Shown here: positions 28,840-36,561 of the stretch, one piece after another
How positions within the stretch are numbered: the first letter of the stretch is position 1
Layout of the letters: each line of letters starts with the position of its first letter
Assembly: GCF_029873475.1 (NCBI RefSeq)
Contig: NZ_CP123499.1
Span: forward strand, 1,364,001 to 1,428,000
Direction of reading: 5' to 3'
Origin: Arsenophonus sp. aPb
GTDB lineage: Bacteria; Pseudomonadota; Gammaproteobacteria; Enterobacterales; Enterobacteriaceae
Length of the DNA: 64,000 bases
The notes under the pieces: generated by a model
Databases searched by the model: none
Told to the model about the DNA's origin: nothing
What the model saw: only the letters and a program-made list of their open reading frames with translations
Program-made: the position numbers and the translations under genes

Positions 28840-28877
28840 AAAGTAGAGTATATGTTGAAAACATATACTCTACTTTT
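28840..28877. terminator. Bidirectional terminator between dmsD and DUF924 gene
   Basis: A perfect 16-bp stem (AAAGTAGAGTATATGT and ACATATACTCTACTTT) with a 5-nt loop, flanked by A and T runs, separates two convergent genes. Confidence 0.9.
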
Positions 28878-28887
28878 CATTTATAAA

Positions 28888-29433
28888 CTAAAAACTTGAG
28901 CCCGATTTTTTTAAAAATAAAATTTCTTCAGGCGTAGAAATTCTATTAAGAATTTCATTTCTATGTGGGTAGCGGCCAAAATGGTCAATAATTTCTTTAT
29001 GCCGCATTTCAAATTCAAGTGTTATTTTATCATTTAATGCAGTAAAAAGAGGAATTGCTTGTTGATGAATAAAAGGTGATTCTGAATGCATGAAAGGCAT
29101 TAAAATGAATTTTCGTTGTGTTATTGGTAATTTCGTATAATCAAGTTGTTTAATTGCTTCTTGAGCTAAAATTAACGCCATATTATCTTGTGAAAATGCT
29201 TTTGCTGTATCACGCCAAATATTACGAGAAAACTGATCAAGCACGATAATTTCAGCTAATCTACCTTTTATTGAACAGCGCCAATGAGCAAGTTCACCAC
29301 GAATCGCTTTTTCAGTTGTTAGTTTAAATCTATTCCGAATGATAGCGTCAAATTGTGGTTTTTTTTCGAACCATTGTTTATTAGTAGATTCTTTAAACCA
29401 GAAATCAAAAACTTCTTGCCATTCATTATGCAT
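28888..29433 (-). CDS. DUF924 family protein
   Basis: The 181-aa protein is a member of DUF924, a TPR-like helical family: it opens with EVFDFWFKES and carries the typical LDQFSRNIWRD block near residues 64-74, the PFMHSES block and a closing FGRYPHRNEIL segment. Members are soluble and widely distributed; no biochemical role is established. It is monocistronic and converges with dmsD. Confidence 0.88.
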   Translation of the reverse strand: MHNEWQEVFDFWFKESTNKQWFEKKPQFDAIIRNRFKLTTEKAIRGELAHWRCSIKGRLAEIIVLDQFSRNIWRDTAKAFSQDNMALILAQEAIKQLDYTKLPITQRKFILMPFMHSESPFIHQQAIPLFTALNDKITLEFEMRHKEIIDHFGRYPHRNEILNRISTPEEILFLKKSGSSF

Positions 29434-29867
29434 TATATTTATCTCTTTAGGTTAGCAACTTTACCGCTGGAAACCATCTATAATTCTGAATATGTAAAAA
29501 TGAAATGAAGATGAAAATATAATATAGCTACTTTATAAGAAAAATTCTGTTAAATGAAGCAAATTATTATATAAAATTACTTGATATATAATGATACTGT
29601 GATCTTATATTTTCTATTAATATGGGTAAAATGAATAAGGTTATTATTTTAAATTATATTGAATTTAGAAAGTAAACTTTTTAAATATTAATTATTATTT
29701 TTTATATGTTAAGTATGTCAGTTTTTCATAAATAATGTTCTATCTTATTTTTTATTAAATATTTAATGTGGTAATTGCAATTTAAATTATTTAATTAAAA
29801 ATCAAACACTATTCTGGAAATGAAAAATAAGACCACTAAAAGAAAATGGCCTTATTTATATATTAAA
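29434..29867. other. AT-rich spacer with the psiF terminator
   Basis: No gene-like frame is visible. The right end contains a hairpin at 29825-29857 that should terminate psiF; the left end holds the DUF924 gene promoter. Confidence 0.6.
29825..29857 (-). terminator. Terminator after psiF-type gene
   Basis: Arms AAATAAG-A-CCA and TGG-C-CTTATTT pair with one internal mismatch around an 11-nt loop; on the minus strand a T run follows. It is just past the stop at 29868. Confidence 0.7.
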
Positions 29868-30182
29868 TTAACCACGAAGGCATTTACTCATAAATATTTT
29901 TCGTTCACCTTCTTTAAATTTTATTTTGCCAGCTTCGGCATTACACTTTATCATTTTCTCATTTTGAGAGTTATTTTTTTTAGAAGGTTTACTGCTAAGA
30001 CAAGATTGCATAAAGGATTTTCTTTTTTGACCCTCTAATGATTTTTGCTTAGCTTGAATATTACAATCTTTCATTTTAATTTGTTGAGATGACATGGTTT
30101 TTTTCGTCGTTTTTTCGGCAGCTAAAACCGGGTTTATAAGTAAAACGCCTATTAATGTAACAAAAAATATTTTCAATTTCAT
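29868..30182 (-). CDS. psiF: PsiF-repeat periplasmic protein
   Basis: The 104-aa protein has a signal peptide (MKLKIFFVTLIGVLL, cleavage after VLAA) and two PsiF repeats, each with the pattern KMxxCNxxA...KxxxFMxxCL. E. coli PsiF (106 aa) is phosphate-starvation induced and has no known activity. I chose the ATG at 30182, preceded by GGAG; an upstream frame extension lacks a ribosome site. Spacing between repeats is lengthened by a Lys/Ser-rich linker. No phoA neighbour or obvious Pho box is seen. Confidence 0.88.
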   Translation of the reverse strand: MKLKIFFVTLIGVLLINPVLAAEKTTKKTMSSQQIKMKDCNIQAKQKSLEGQKRKSFMQSCLSSKPSKKNNSQNEKMIKCNAEAGKIKFKEGERKIFMSKCLRG

Positions 30183-30389
30183 AATAAAACTCCGAATTTG
30201 CAAGATATCACTACAACAATAGCAGCAAATCATGATTTGTGGAGAAAATAGTTATTAAATAATTAGAAGAATCTTTTCTATGAGGTAATTTCTGCTTTTT
30301 GTTAGGCTAAATTATCCTGCTTCTTTTGTTTGTATAAGCTGGAGTATTGGAAGATATACTAGTTATAGTAATGTAAGATTTAGCTACTT

Positions 30390-31220
30390 CTATATTTGAC
30401 TGCTTGACTCTAACTTTTTAAATTCCTGTATTATCGATTCGGCTATATAGAGTGATTTGATTTCCGTTAGCACATCACATTCTCTAGCTAATTCTTCAAC
30501 ATGACTATTTTTATTTCTGGCTAAATAATTATTATAAAAAAGATTAACCTCTTTAAGTTGTATATACAAAATATCATTTTTAGGATACTCACCAGCAAAA
30601 GATTTCTCGCATAGGATTAGCGCACAGCGTGCATTTGCTATTGCAAATACTGTATCTTCTGGCAAATTTTTTGTTTTTAACTCATCGACAATGGAATAAT
30701 ATTCTGCATTATTCTTATCAGCGGGAGGTTCAACCTTTTCATAGGCTAATTGATGGGCAAAGTTATATAAACAACAAGACCAGACATAATTTCTATTTTC
30801 TTCCGTTATTTTTTGTAATTGCTGATCATCTGATGATAATAAACATAAATTAGAGTTAAAAAATTTATTATTATTTTCAAGTATTTCTTGAGAAAGGCCA
30901 AGACTCTCCCAATCAGTATCGCCATATTTCATAGCAACCATACCAAATTTTACTTTTAGTATTTGTAATTCTTTTATAAAAGTGTGGTTAATATTTTTAT
31001 GTGATTTGATGTGTTTATCATGTAAATTTTCAATTTCATTAATTAACCCCATAATTTCACTGTTAAAATCTATTTTTTGTTTCAATGGTATATCGTTAGA
31101 ATTGGTAATTATTTCATCAAATTCTAATAATTGATTATTAAAATTGTCGGTATTATATTCGTTATCGTTTAGTTGCTCAGATGAATATACTGGAATAGTA
31201 GTTAATGGTGATATACGCAT
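30390..31220 (-). CDS. Hypothetical protein, possible secreted effector
   Basis: I do not recognise this 276-aa protein. It starts MRISPLTTIPVYSS, a Ser/Thr/Pro-containing, flexible N-terminus of the kind seen on type III secretion substrates, then becomes acidic and helical (several stretches with heptad-like Leu/Ile spacing) and has no signal peptide or membrane helix. The ATG at 31220 follows GAG at about 10 nt; a TTG five codons earlier is the alternative. Neighbours are an exported chorismate mutase and PsiF. The effector idea rests only on N-terminal composition and the accessory setting. Confidence 0.6.
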   Translation of the reverse strand: MRISPLTTIPVYSSEQLNDNEYNTDNFNNQLLEFDEIITNSNDIPLKQKIDFNSEIMGLINEIENLHDKHIKSHKNINHTFIKELQILKVKFGMVAMKYGDTDWESLGLSQEILENNNKFFNSNLCLLSSDDQQLQKITEENRNYVWSCCLYNFAHQLAYEKVEPPADKNNAEYYSIVDELKTKNLPEDTVFAIANARCALILCEKSFAGEYPKNDILYIQLKEVNLFYNNYLARNKNSHVEELARECDVLTEIKSLYIAESIIQEFKKLESSSQI

Positions 31221-31336
31221 ATTAATTTTTCTCAAGAATATAAATTAACTAAATAGAAAATTTTGCTAATTACTCTATGATTTTCGCTATTAGCGTTTTT
31301 ATTTTTTTAAAGATATTTGTTTGAGTGATGAACAGA

Positions 31337-31861
31337 TTATTTTTTATCAGTGTCTTTAAGATTATGCAGCTGGATTTTATTTATATATAAACAGATCGGA
31401 TTTTTTATTTGGCCATTCTTTTTTAATTCCTTAGCAATTAATTGTAAGATGTCATCACTTAATTTACTGATTTTTAATCGAATATCTGCCAAGTCATCAT
31501 CTTGAGTCATGGTTTCCGGCATGGATAGCCAATCTGCCTTATAACGATACTGAATTGCTTTAGCTGCATTTATTTGGGATATCATAAAAGGCTCTATTGA
31601 TTTTTTATCCAAGCCTAAAGTTTCTGCTTTATTAATAGAGTTTATAATAACTTTATTTTCTTGTGTGCGATCTTCTACCGAAAGGTGTTTTTCAAATTTA
31701 TACTTAGCAACATATTTCATATAAGAGAGACGTTGCTCAATAAGAGCTGCGATTTTTTGGTATTCATGAGCTGTAGCTGTAAAAGAAATGAAAAATAGCG
31801 TAGATAAAGAATACTTCAATATAACTGCACAGGGTTTATGGCGCTTAAGGTTATTAATCAT
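31337..31861 (-). CDS. Exported chorismate mutase (AroQ-gamma type)
   Basis: Chorismate mutase converts chorismate to prephenate. This 174-aa protein has an N-terminal signal peptide with a likely cut after Ala31 (ATA-H), placing it in the periplasm or outside, the hallmark of the AroQ-gamma class. The core LIEQRLSYMKYVAKYKF (residues 40-56) and the DRTQENKVI and FMISQINAAKAIQYRY blocks match secreted mutases of Salmonella, Yersinia and Mycobacterium. It lacks any fused dehydrogenase or dehydratase. Physiological role is unknown; secreted forms are more common in host-associated bacteria. It is one of several accessory genes read leftward here. Confidence 0.87.
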   Translation of the reverse strand: MINNLKRHKPCAVILKYSLSTLFFISFTATAHEYQKIAALIEQRLSYMKYVAKYKFEKHLSVEDRTQENKVIINSINKAETLGLDKKSIEPFMISQINAAKAIQYRYKADWLSMPETMTQDDDLADIRLKISKLSDDILQLIAKELKKNGQIKNPICLYINKIQLHNLKDTDKK

Positions 31862-31945
31862 AATGCATCCGGATGCTTATATTGTCAAAATAACCTAAAT
31901 GTATCAATAAATTAAATAATATTCAACATTATTAAATACATTAAT

Positions 31946-32683
31946 TTAATTATCCATGAAGTCTTTTTTTCTTTCAATGGTACGTTTAAGTATTTCTAGA
32001 TAATCGGGTGTTTCTGTTTCAAACGATGTTTTAATGTTATCACACGCTATTTTAACTATTTCAGGTTCGGCTGTTTGAGGATTTCCTGATTGAAAGTGAG
32101 GTTGAGGATCATATTGGGTAAGTAGTTGCATTACCTTGGCATCAGTTTCTGATTTTATTATTGATAATATGTGTAGCCCAAAATCAATACCAGCGGTTAC
32201 GCCTCCACCTGTAATTCTATTTCTATCAATGGTAATCCGTTCGTTTGAAACAGTAGCACCTAACTTAGCTAGAAACTCATTACAACTCCAGTGTGTTGAT
32301 GATTTATAGTTATCTAAAAGATTTACTGCGGCTAAAAACATAGAGCCATTACATACACTAGTAATATACTTAGCATTCTGTCCAACCTTATGGATCCATT
32401 TTAACATTTTTATATCTTTAAGTGCGGGAAATGGATTATGTGAACCGGTAATGCATAATATATCGACAGCATCTAATTCATCAAATGTTATAGTAGGTGT
32501 GAGGGTCTGACAATTAATTTCTGTCGTGATAGGTTGTTTATTATGCCAAACATATTCTATACTAAACCCTTGATTTTGCAATAGAGTGGCAGGCCCTATA
32601 ATATCTAATGGTGTCATTCCAGGGAAAAGGACAAATGCAAAAATTAAATCTTTTTTCTCGTTAGTAATTTTTTCTTTATTCAT
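31946..32683 (-). CDS. DJ-1/PfpI superfamily protein, isonitrile hydratase-like
   Basis: The 245-aa protein has the DJ-1/PfpI nucleophile elbow SVCNGSMFLAA with Cys111 and the FPGMTPLDIIGP N-terminal block (Asp26). The C-terminal YDPQPHFQSGNPQTA segment is typical of the subgroup containing Pseudomonas isonitrile hydratase (InhA) and related cyclohexyl-isocyanide hydratases. Isonitrile hydratase turns isonitriles to N-formamides. Some Xenorhabdus and Photorhabdus relatives make isonitriles (rhabduscin type), but no isonitrile synthase is in this window. Substrate remains an inference. Confidence 0.83.
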   Translation of the reverse strand: MNKEKITNEKKDLIFAFVLFPGMTPLDIIGPATLLQNQGFSIEYVWHNKQPITTEINCQTLTPTITFDELDAVDILCITGSHNPFPALKDIKMLKWIHKVGQNAKYITSVCNGSMFLAAVNLLDNYKSSTHWSCNEFLAKLGATVSNERITIDRNRITGGGVTAGIDFGLHILSIIKSETDAKVMQLLTQYDPQPHFQSGNPQTAEPEIVKIACDNIKTSFETETPDYLEILKRTIERKKDFMDN

Positions 32684-32893
32684 CTTATGACCTATTTAAT
32701 TCCATAAAACGTTAAATGCCAAGTTACTATTATGATGTGGTTAACTTATTTTCTTACTATTAATCTTAAACAGTTTGTCTTACTAATAGCAAAAAAATAT
32801 AACTCAATGATATTAATAATAGCTTTTTTTACCGATTGAAATTGATCGAATATCCAATGTGAAATATTATGGTTTATTATAGAAATAATTATT

Positions 32894-32926
32894 AGTAATA
32901 CCTTTTTTATTAAAAAGAGTATTACT
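32894..32926 (-). terminator. Candidate terminator after the serine protease gene
   Basis: Arms AGTAATAC and GTATTACT flank an inner CTTTTT/AAAAAG pairing, giving an almost continuous stem about 30 bp beyond the protease stop codon. The flanks are AT-rich without a clean T run. Confidence 0.5.
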
Positions 32927-32957
32927 ATTTATCTATTATTTTCGTAATATTATTAAA

Positions 32958-34913
32958 TTATCCGTTGATTGTAATATCCAATAGAATATTTTTACATAAA
33001 CGAGCTGCAGAACCACTTTCATCACTGCCATGGAGCGCAATAATCCCCTTAAATGTTCCTTTACCAATTAAATGCAGGTTATCCTCGGGGTAATAACAAA
33101 TTCTTAAATATGATGGTCCTTTAAAGTCATAATTACATTTTACATTAATTCTGCTTGGAGTATAGATCAAAGGGTAAGGCTCACTTGCGGTTACTGATTT
33201 AATCCGATATGCCTGGAAAGTAACTAGCTCTTTTTCACCTTTTTCATTAATGACTTGTGTTTTTAGAATTGAGTAACCATCACTAATTTCACCAACATTT
33301 TCTGGTCCTTGCCCATGGCGTAGAGTATAAAATGATAAATTAGGATTGGTTTCGGTAAATGGGTGTAGAATAGTATTAGCTTGTTTGGCATCAAAAATTA
33401 ATGGCATGCAATCTGCATTGTTAACATCAAATGGTATTTCGAAGACATCGTAGTTATAGCTTAAAATGCGAGTAATGTAATTGTTGACAATTTCTCCATC
33501 TCGTTCTATTCGAGCAACAAACCAGCTTTTAATAACAGTTTCTTGTGGATGTTGATAAGGAATAAATCTCAGCGTTACTTCACCAATTAACGCAGGATCA
33601 TTAAGATGGCTTACCTGGTGATTAGACATAATTGCCAAGACTTTATATTTTACTGGCATAGTTTTTCTGGTTGTAAGATCCAATCCAGCCATTTCGACAA
33701 TAGAGTAGCCATCATGGTTTTCAACAAGAATAGTATCAAAAGGAATTAATTGTTCTTTATCACCTAATATCACTTTAATTTCAGCATTATCGACCGGAGT
33801 AGCTTCAATATTATGTGTCACAATATTTTCTTGTGCTTTGATATGAATATTACTATCAGAAATAAAATCTTTAAGCTTATCGATAAGGTATGGTGATGAA
33901 ATGCCATGTTGGGTAAATAAAAGCCGCCCCCATAAAATTCCTAATATATTGTGTGTTTCGCGACCAATTAGAGGAGAGCCTGAAGATCCTGGTTCCATAT
34001 CTCCTAGAATGAATAAATCACCATACTCTGGCTGAGGGGTTATTGATGCAAAAGGATGCATAGAACTCACCAGCCGTGCACTGATTTGTAACGGTTTTGC
34101 TCCACCATGTTGCGGAATATAGATATTTTCTCGCTCATTATTTATGGTTTCTTGAAGCTTTAGACCACCAAATAAAGTTTTAACGTGAGCATTTTGATAA
34201 TCAAAATCCGTGATAGTAAATAAGGCATAATCCTCAACCCCACCAATTTCTTTGCCGTAAGTTAATACCTTATCGATATCAAAATGGATAATATCAGTAA
34301 TCGGTGATGAAAAGTCGTTAGTAATATTGTGCCAGTTAACCCACATTTCACTGGAATTTATTGCTTCTGGATCAATTTGGCTATTGGCGCCTAAAGCGAC
34401 ATGGCGATTTGTTAATACGTGATTAGCTGAACCTATAAATGAGCAACTTCCACCATAACCATTAAATGCAGCAAAATGGACAGCGCGAACTGGATTAAAA
34501 AAAGGTGTATTTTTATACCACATGTAAGGTTGCCGCCCATCATGACTATCTTCAACAATTTGCGTTAGATCTTGGGGAAGTGCTTCATAATAAGTAAGCT
34601 CTGCTATTTGATTTTCATTATAGTAATAATTTTTGGGTAAAATAACTTTGATATCGATACAATTAGTATAAAAAGTTACATCCAGCGTAGCACCTTTATT
34701 TAGTGGAAATATACGTGTATGTTGTCTCTTACGATCAGTTATTTCTATATATGAACCAGATGGCATATTGGCCAAACTAAACACCAATCGGATAAATTCA
34801 ACATTAACTTCTTCAATAACAAAAGTTCTAATTAAGGAGCTTTGGTTGTCTTGCATAAAGTTATGATTGACATGTATTATTTTACTATTATCTGCATATT
34901 TTTTTATATTCAT
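32958..34913 (-). CDS. Chymotrypsin-fold serine protease with C-terminal extension, no signal peptide
   Basis: The 651-aa protein carries a trypsin-like catalytic triad: His171 in HVLTNRHVALG, Asp228 in VEDYALF and Ser311 in EPGSSGSPLIG, with the GxSGS form seen in lysyl-endopeptidase and glutamyl-endopeptidase-like enzymes. Residues 1-145 form an uncharacterised N-terminal region and 350-651 a beta-rich C-terminal region. No Sec or Tat signal is visible, although the fold normally works outside the cytoplasm. I do not recognise the exact family. It is read leftward, upstream of the DJ-1 gene, with a phage-type holin gene 515 bp further upstream. Activity is strongly implied; target is unknown. 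Confidence 0.82.
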   Translation of the reverse strand: MNIKKYADNSKIIHVNHNFMQDNQSSLIRTFVIEEVNVEFIRLVFSLANMPSGSYIEITDRKRQHTRIFPLNKGATLDVTFYTNCIDIKVILPKNYYYNENQIAELTYYEALPQDLTQIVEDSHDGRQPYMWYKNTPFFNPVRAVHFAAFNGYGGSCSFIGSANHVLTNRHVALGANSQIDPEAINSSEMWVNWHNITNDFSSPITDIIHFDIDKVLTYGKEIGGVEDYALFTITDFDYQNAHVKTLFGGLKLQETINNERENIYIPQHGGAKPLQISARLVSSMHPFASITPQPEYGDLFILGDMEPGSSGSPLIGRETHNILGILWGRLLFTQHGISSPYLIDKLKDFISDSNIHIKAQENIVTHNIEATPVDNAEIKVILGDKEQLIPFDTILVENHDGYSIVEMAGLDLTTRKTMPVKYKVLAIMSNHQVSHLNDPALIGEVTLRFIPYQHPQETVIKSWFVARIERDGEIVNNYITRILSYNYDVFEIPFDVNNADCMPLIFDAKQANTILHPFTETNPNLSFYTLRHGQGPENVGEISDGYSILKTQVINEKGEKELVTFQAYRIKSVTASEPYPLIYTPSRINVKCNYDFKGPSYLRICYYPEDNLHLIGKGTFKGIIALHGSDESGSAARLCKNILLDITING

Positions 34914-35428
34914 TTTTTCCTGCTTCTGTCTAATTTACTACTTGTTAATATGATCCAAAAATGATTAAGGATCTTAATGTTTTATCAGGATAAAATGAAA
35001 ATAATTTTACTTAATATTATTAAAAATACAAAAATAAATTTTTTATATTATAAATGTTATTTTTTATTTTATCTTTTTGGCTTATTATCTTTAATAAATG
35101 AATATAATAGATTGTATAATTTATGATTTATAAAATATTTTTAATATTAAGGAGAACTAATATTAACAACTACAATTTCTCCCTATTATTTAAATGAATT
35201 AATTTAATAATAGGCATATAATATAATAAAGTTAACATTGTATTTAAATAATATTATCTATTTAGTAAATAAGCTGTGAATATAATATTTTATTTATCAG
35301 AATGATAGAACTAATATCACTAAAAGTAGAATATTATTTCAAAACTACCCTTAGTGGTAATTATAGTGAATAGAGAACATAGCTAGTTATAATTGAGTGT
35401 TTATAATTATGGTAGTTATAAAAGTAAA
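34914..35428. other. AT-rich spacer between protease and holin genes
   Basis: No frame longer than a few dozen codons looks coding on either strand; in particular I found no endolysin or spanin. A GGAGAA...TTCTCC inverted repeat lies at about 35152-35184 and an ATCACTAA...TTAGTGGT pair at about 35308-35353. Confidence 0.55.
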
Positions 35429-35728
35429 TTATTTTTTATCAATCTTTAAATTGAAGACTTTTTGGTATAGTAATTTTAATCCTGTACCACCCATGGACCC
35501 AAGTAAACCTGCAATCACTAGTGTAATATAGTGACTAGAGCCATATTCCATAGCTAATAAGCCGCCAATAAATCCAGTAAAGCAAGATATAATCATTTCA
35601 AACATCATTGCTATCCATCGTCGTTTTGATTTCTTTTTTTCCGTATTTAGTATATATCTAGTAGCACCTCCCCATGCAGAAAACAAACCTATAAGACACC
35701 ATATAAGAACATCATTTTCTTTAGGCAT
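35429..35728 (-). CDS. Phage-type holin (LydA-like)
   Basis: The 99-aa protein has three hydrophobic segments (about residues 8-25, 40-60 and 68-88), separated by a basic KKKSKRR loop, and a basic C-terminus. The WCLIGLFSAWGGATRYI opening and MEYGSSHYITLVIAGLLGSMGG block resemble the LydA/holin superfamily III type found in enterobacterial prophages. Holins form membrane lesions that release endolysins or other cytoplasmic proteins. No phage structural, lysis or integrase gene lies nearby, so it is either a prophage relic or a domesticated holin. A ribosome site is not strong. Confidence 0.72.
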   Translation of the reverse strand: MPKENDVLIWCLIGLFSAWGGATRYILNTEKKKSKRRWIAMMFEMIISCFTGFIGGLLAMEYGSSHYITLVIAGLLGSMGGTGLKLLYQKVFNLKIDKK

Positions 35729-36165
35729 ATGGGTATAACCCCCAGATTCTAGATTTACTTTTTAAAGGATTTCATTGAAACAAAAATAAGACAAATATTA
35801 AACTTTATTGTTACAATCATTATGATTACCATAATGATACGTTCATTATTTTATTTTATAAATATACTATTTGGAAAGATATAATTGATTTTTTTTTAAT
35901 AAAATAGATAAAGATGACTTTAAAATTTTCCATAATTAGTAATAATATTTAGATACTATTAGGAACTAAAATTCATTAAATGAAATAAAATTTATGTTAA
36001 TTAAACCTGTTATTGCTGTAAAATGAATTTAGTTAATTTAGTCTTTAAAAAAACTATTATCAAAATTTTGAACATTAGCTCAATAAAAAAGTATAGTTTT
36101 GTATTCTTTATTGATATAAGTATAACTATATTAGTTTATTTATATTTTATCAGGAGGAGGAAGCT
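35729..36165. other. Divergent AT-rich region between holin and winged-helix regulator
   Basis: It contains the promoters of both divergent genes and a strong AGGAGGAGG ribosome site at 36152-36160 for the regulator. No gene or operator could be assigned. Confidence 0.6.
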
Positions 36166-36561
36166 ATGAAGTCGTATATAGTTATCAATAGCGTTGGTAG
36201 GACGGTTGAAGTAGAAGATGAAGTTGTAAAATTAACCCCTAAAGAATTTCTTATGCTTGAAGTTATCCTCAATTTTTCTCATGGCAAAGATACGATGGAT
36301 TTAGAACACCTTATTCAATATGTGTGGATGGATAGATATAGGAGTATTACAGCAAATAATGTAAGCCAATTGTTTTCTAGAGTACGAAAAAAACTTTACA
36401 ATGTCAGTGGTTATCTAGATTTGAAAAGAATGCCAAACGGTATGATTTGTGCAATTATAAAAGATGGTACAGAAATATTATGGAATGAAAAACCTCCTAA
36501 ACGATATCTTCTTATTACTCATATCTACAATTATTTAAAAAAATTACAAATTAAATTATAA
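36166..36561 (+). CDS. Stand-alone winged-helix (OmpR/PhoB-type) transcriptional regulator
   Basis: The 131-aa protein is essentially one C-terminal-type response-regulator DNA-binding domain: LTPKEFLMLEVILNFS (residues 23-38), a recognition-helix segment ANNVSQLFSRVRKKL (62-76), and the wing DLKRMPNGMICAII. It has no receiver domain and no membrane helix, unlike OmpR or ToxR/CadC. Such short regulators occur in enterobacterial accessory and virulence loci. It is divergent from the holin gene, which suggests, but does not show, that it controls it. A very strong ribosome site precedes it. Confidence 0.8.
   Translation: MKSYIVINSVGRTVEVEDEVVKLTPKEFLMLEVILNFSHGKDTMDLEHLIQYVWMDRYRSITANNVSQLFSRVRKKLYNVSGYLDLKRMPNGMICAIIKDGTEILWNEKPPKRYLLITHIYNYLKKLQIKL

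Noticed and set aside
35429..35728. Whole prophage around the holin gene
   Set aside because: No integrase, capsid, tail, endolysin or attachment-site repeat is visible within several kilobases; only the holin resembles phage.
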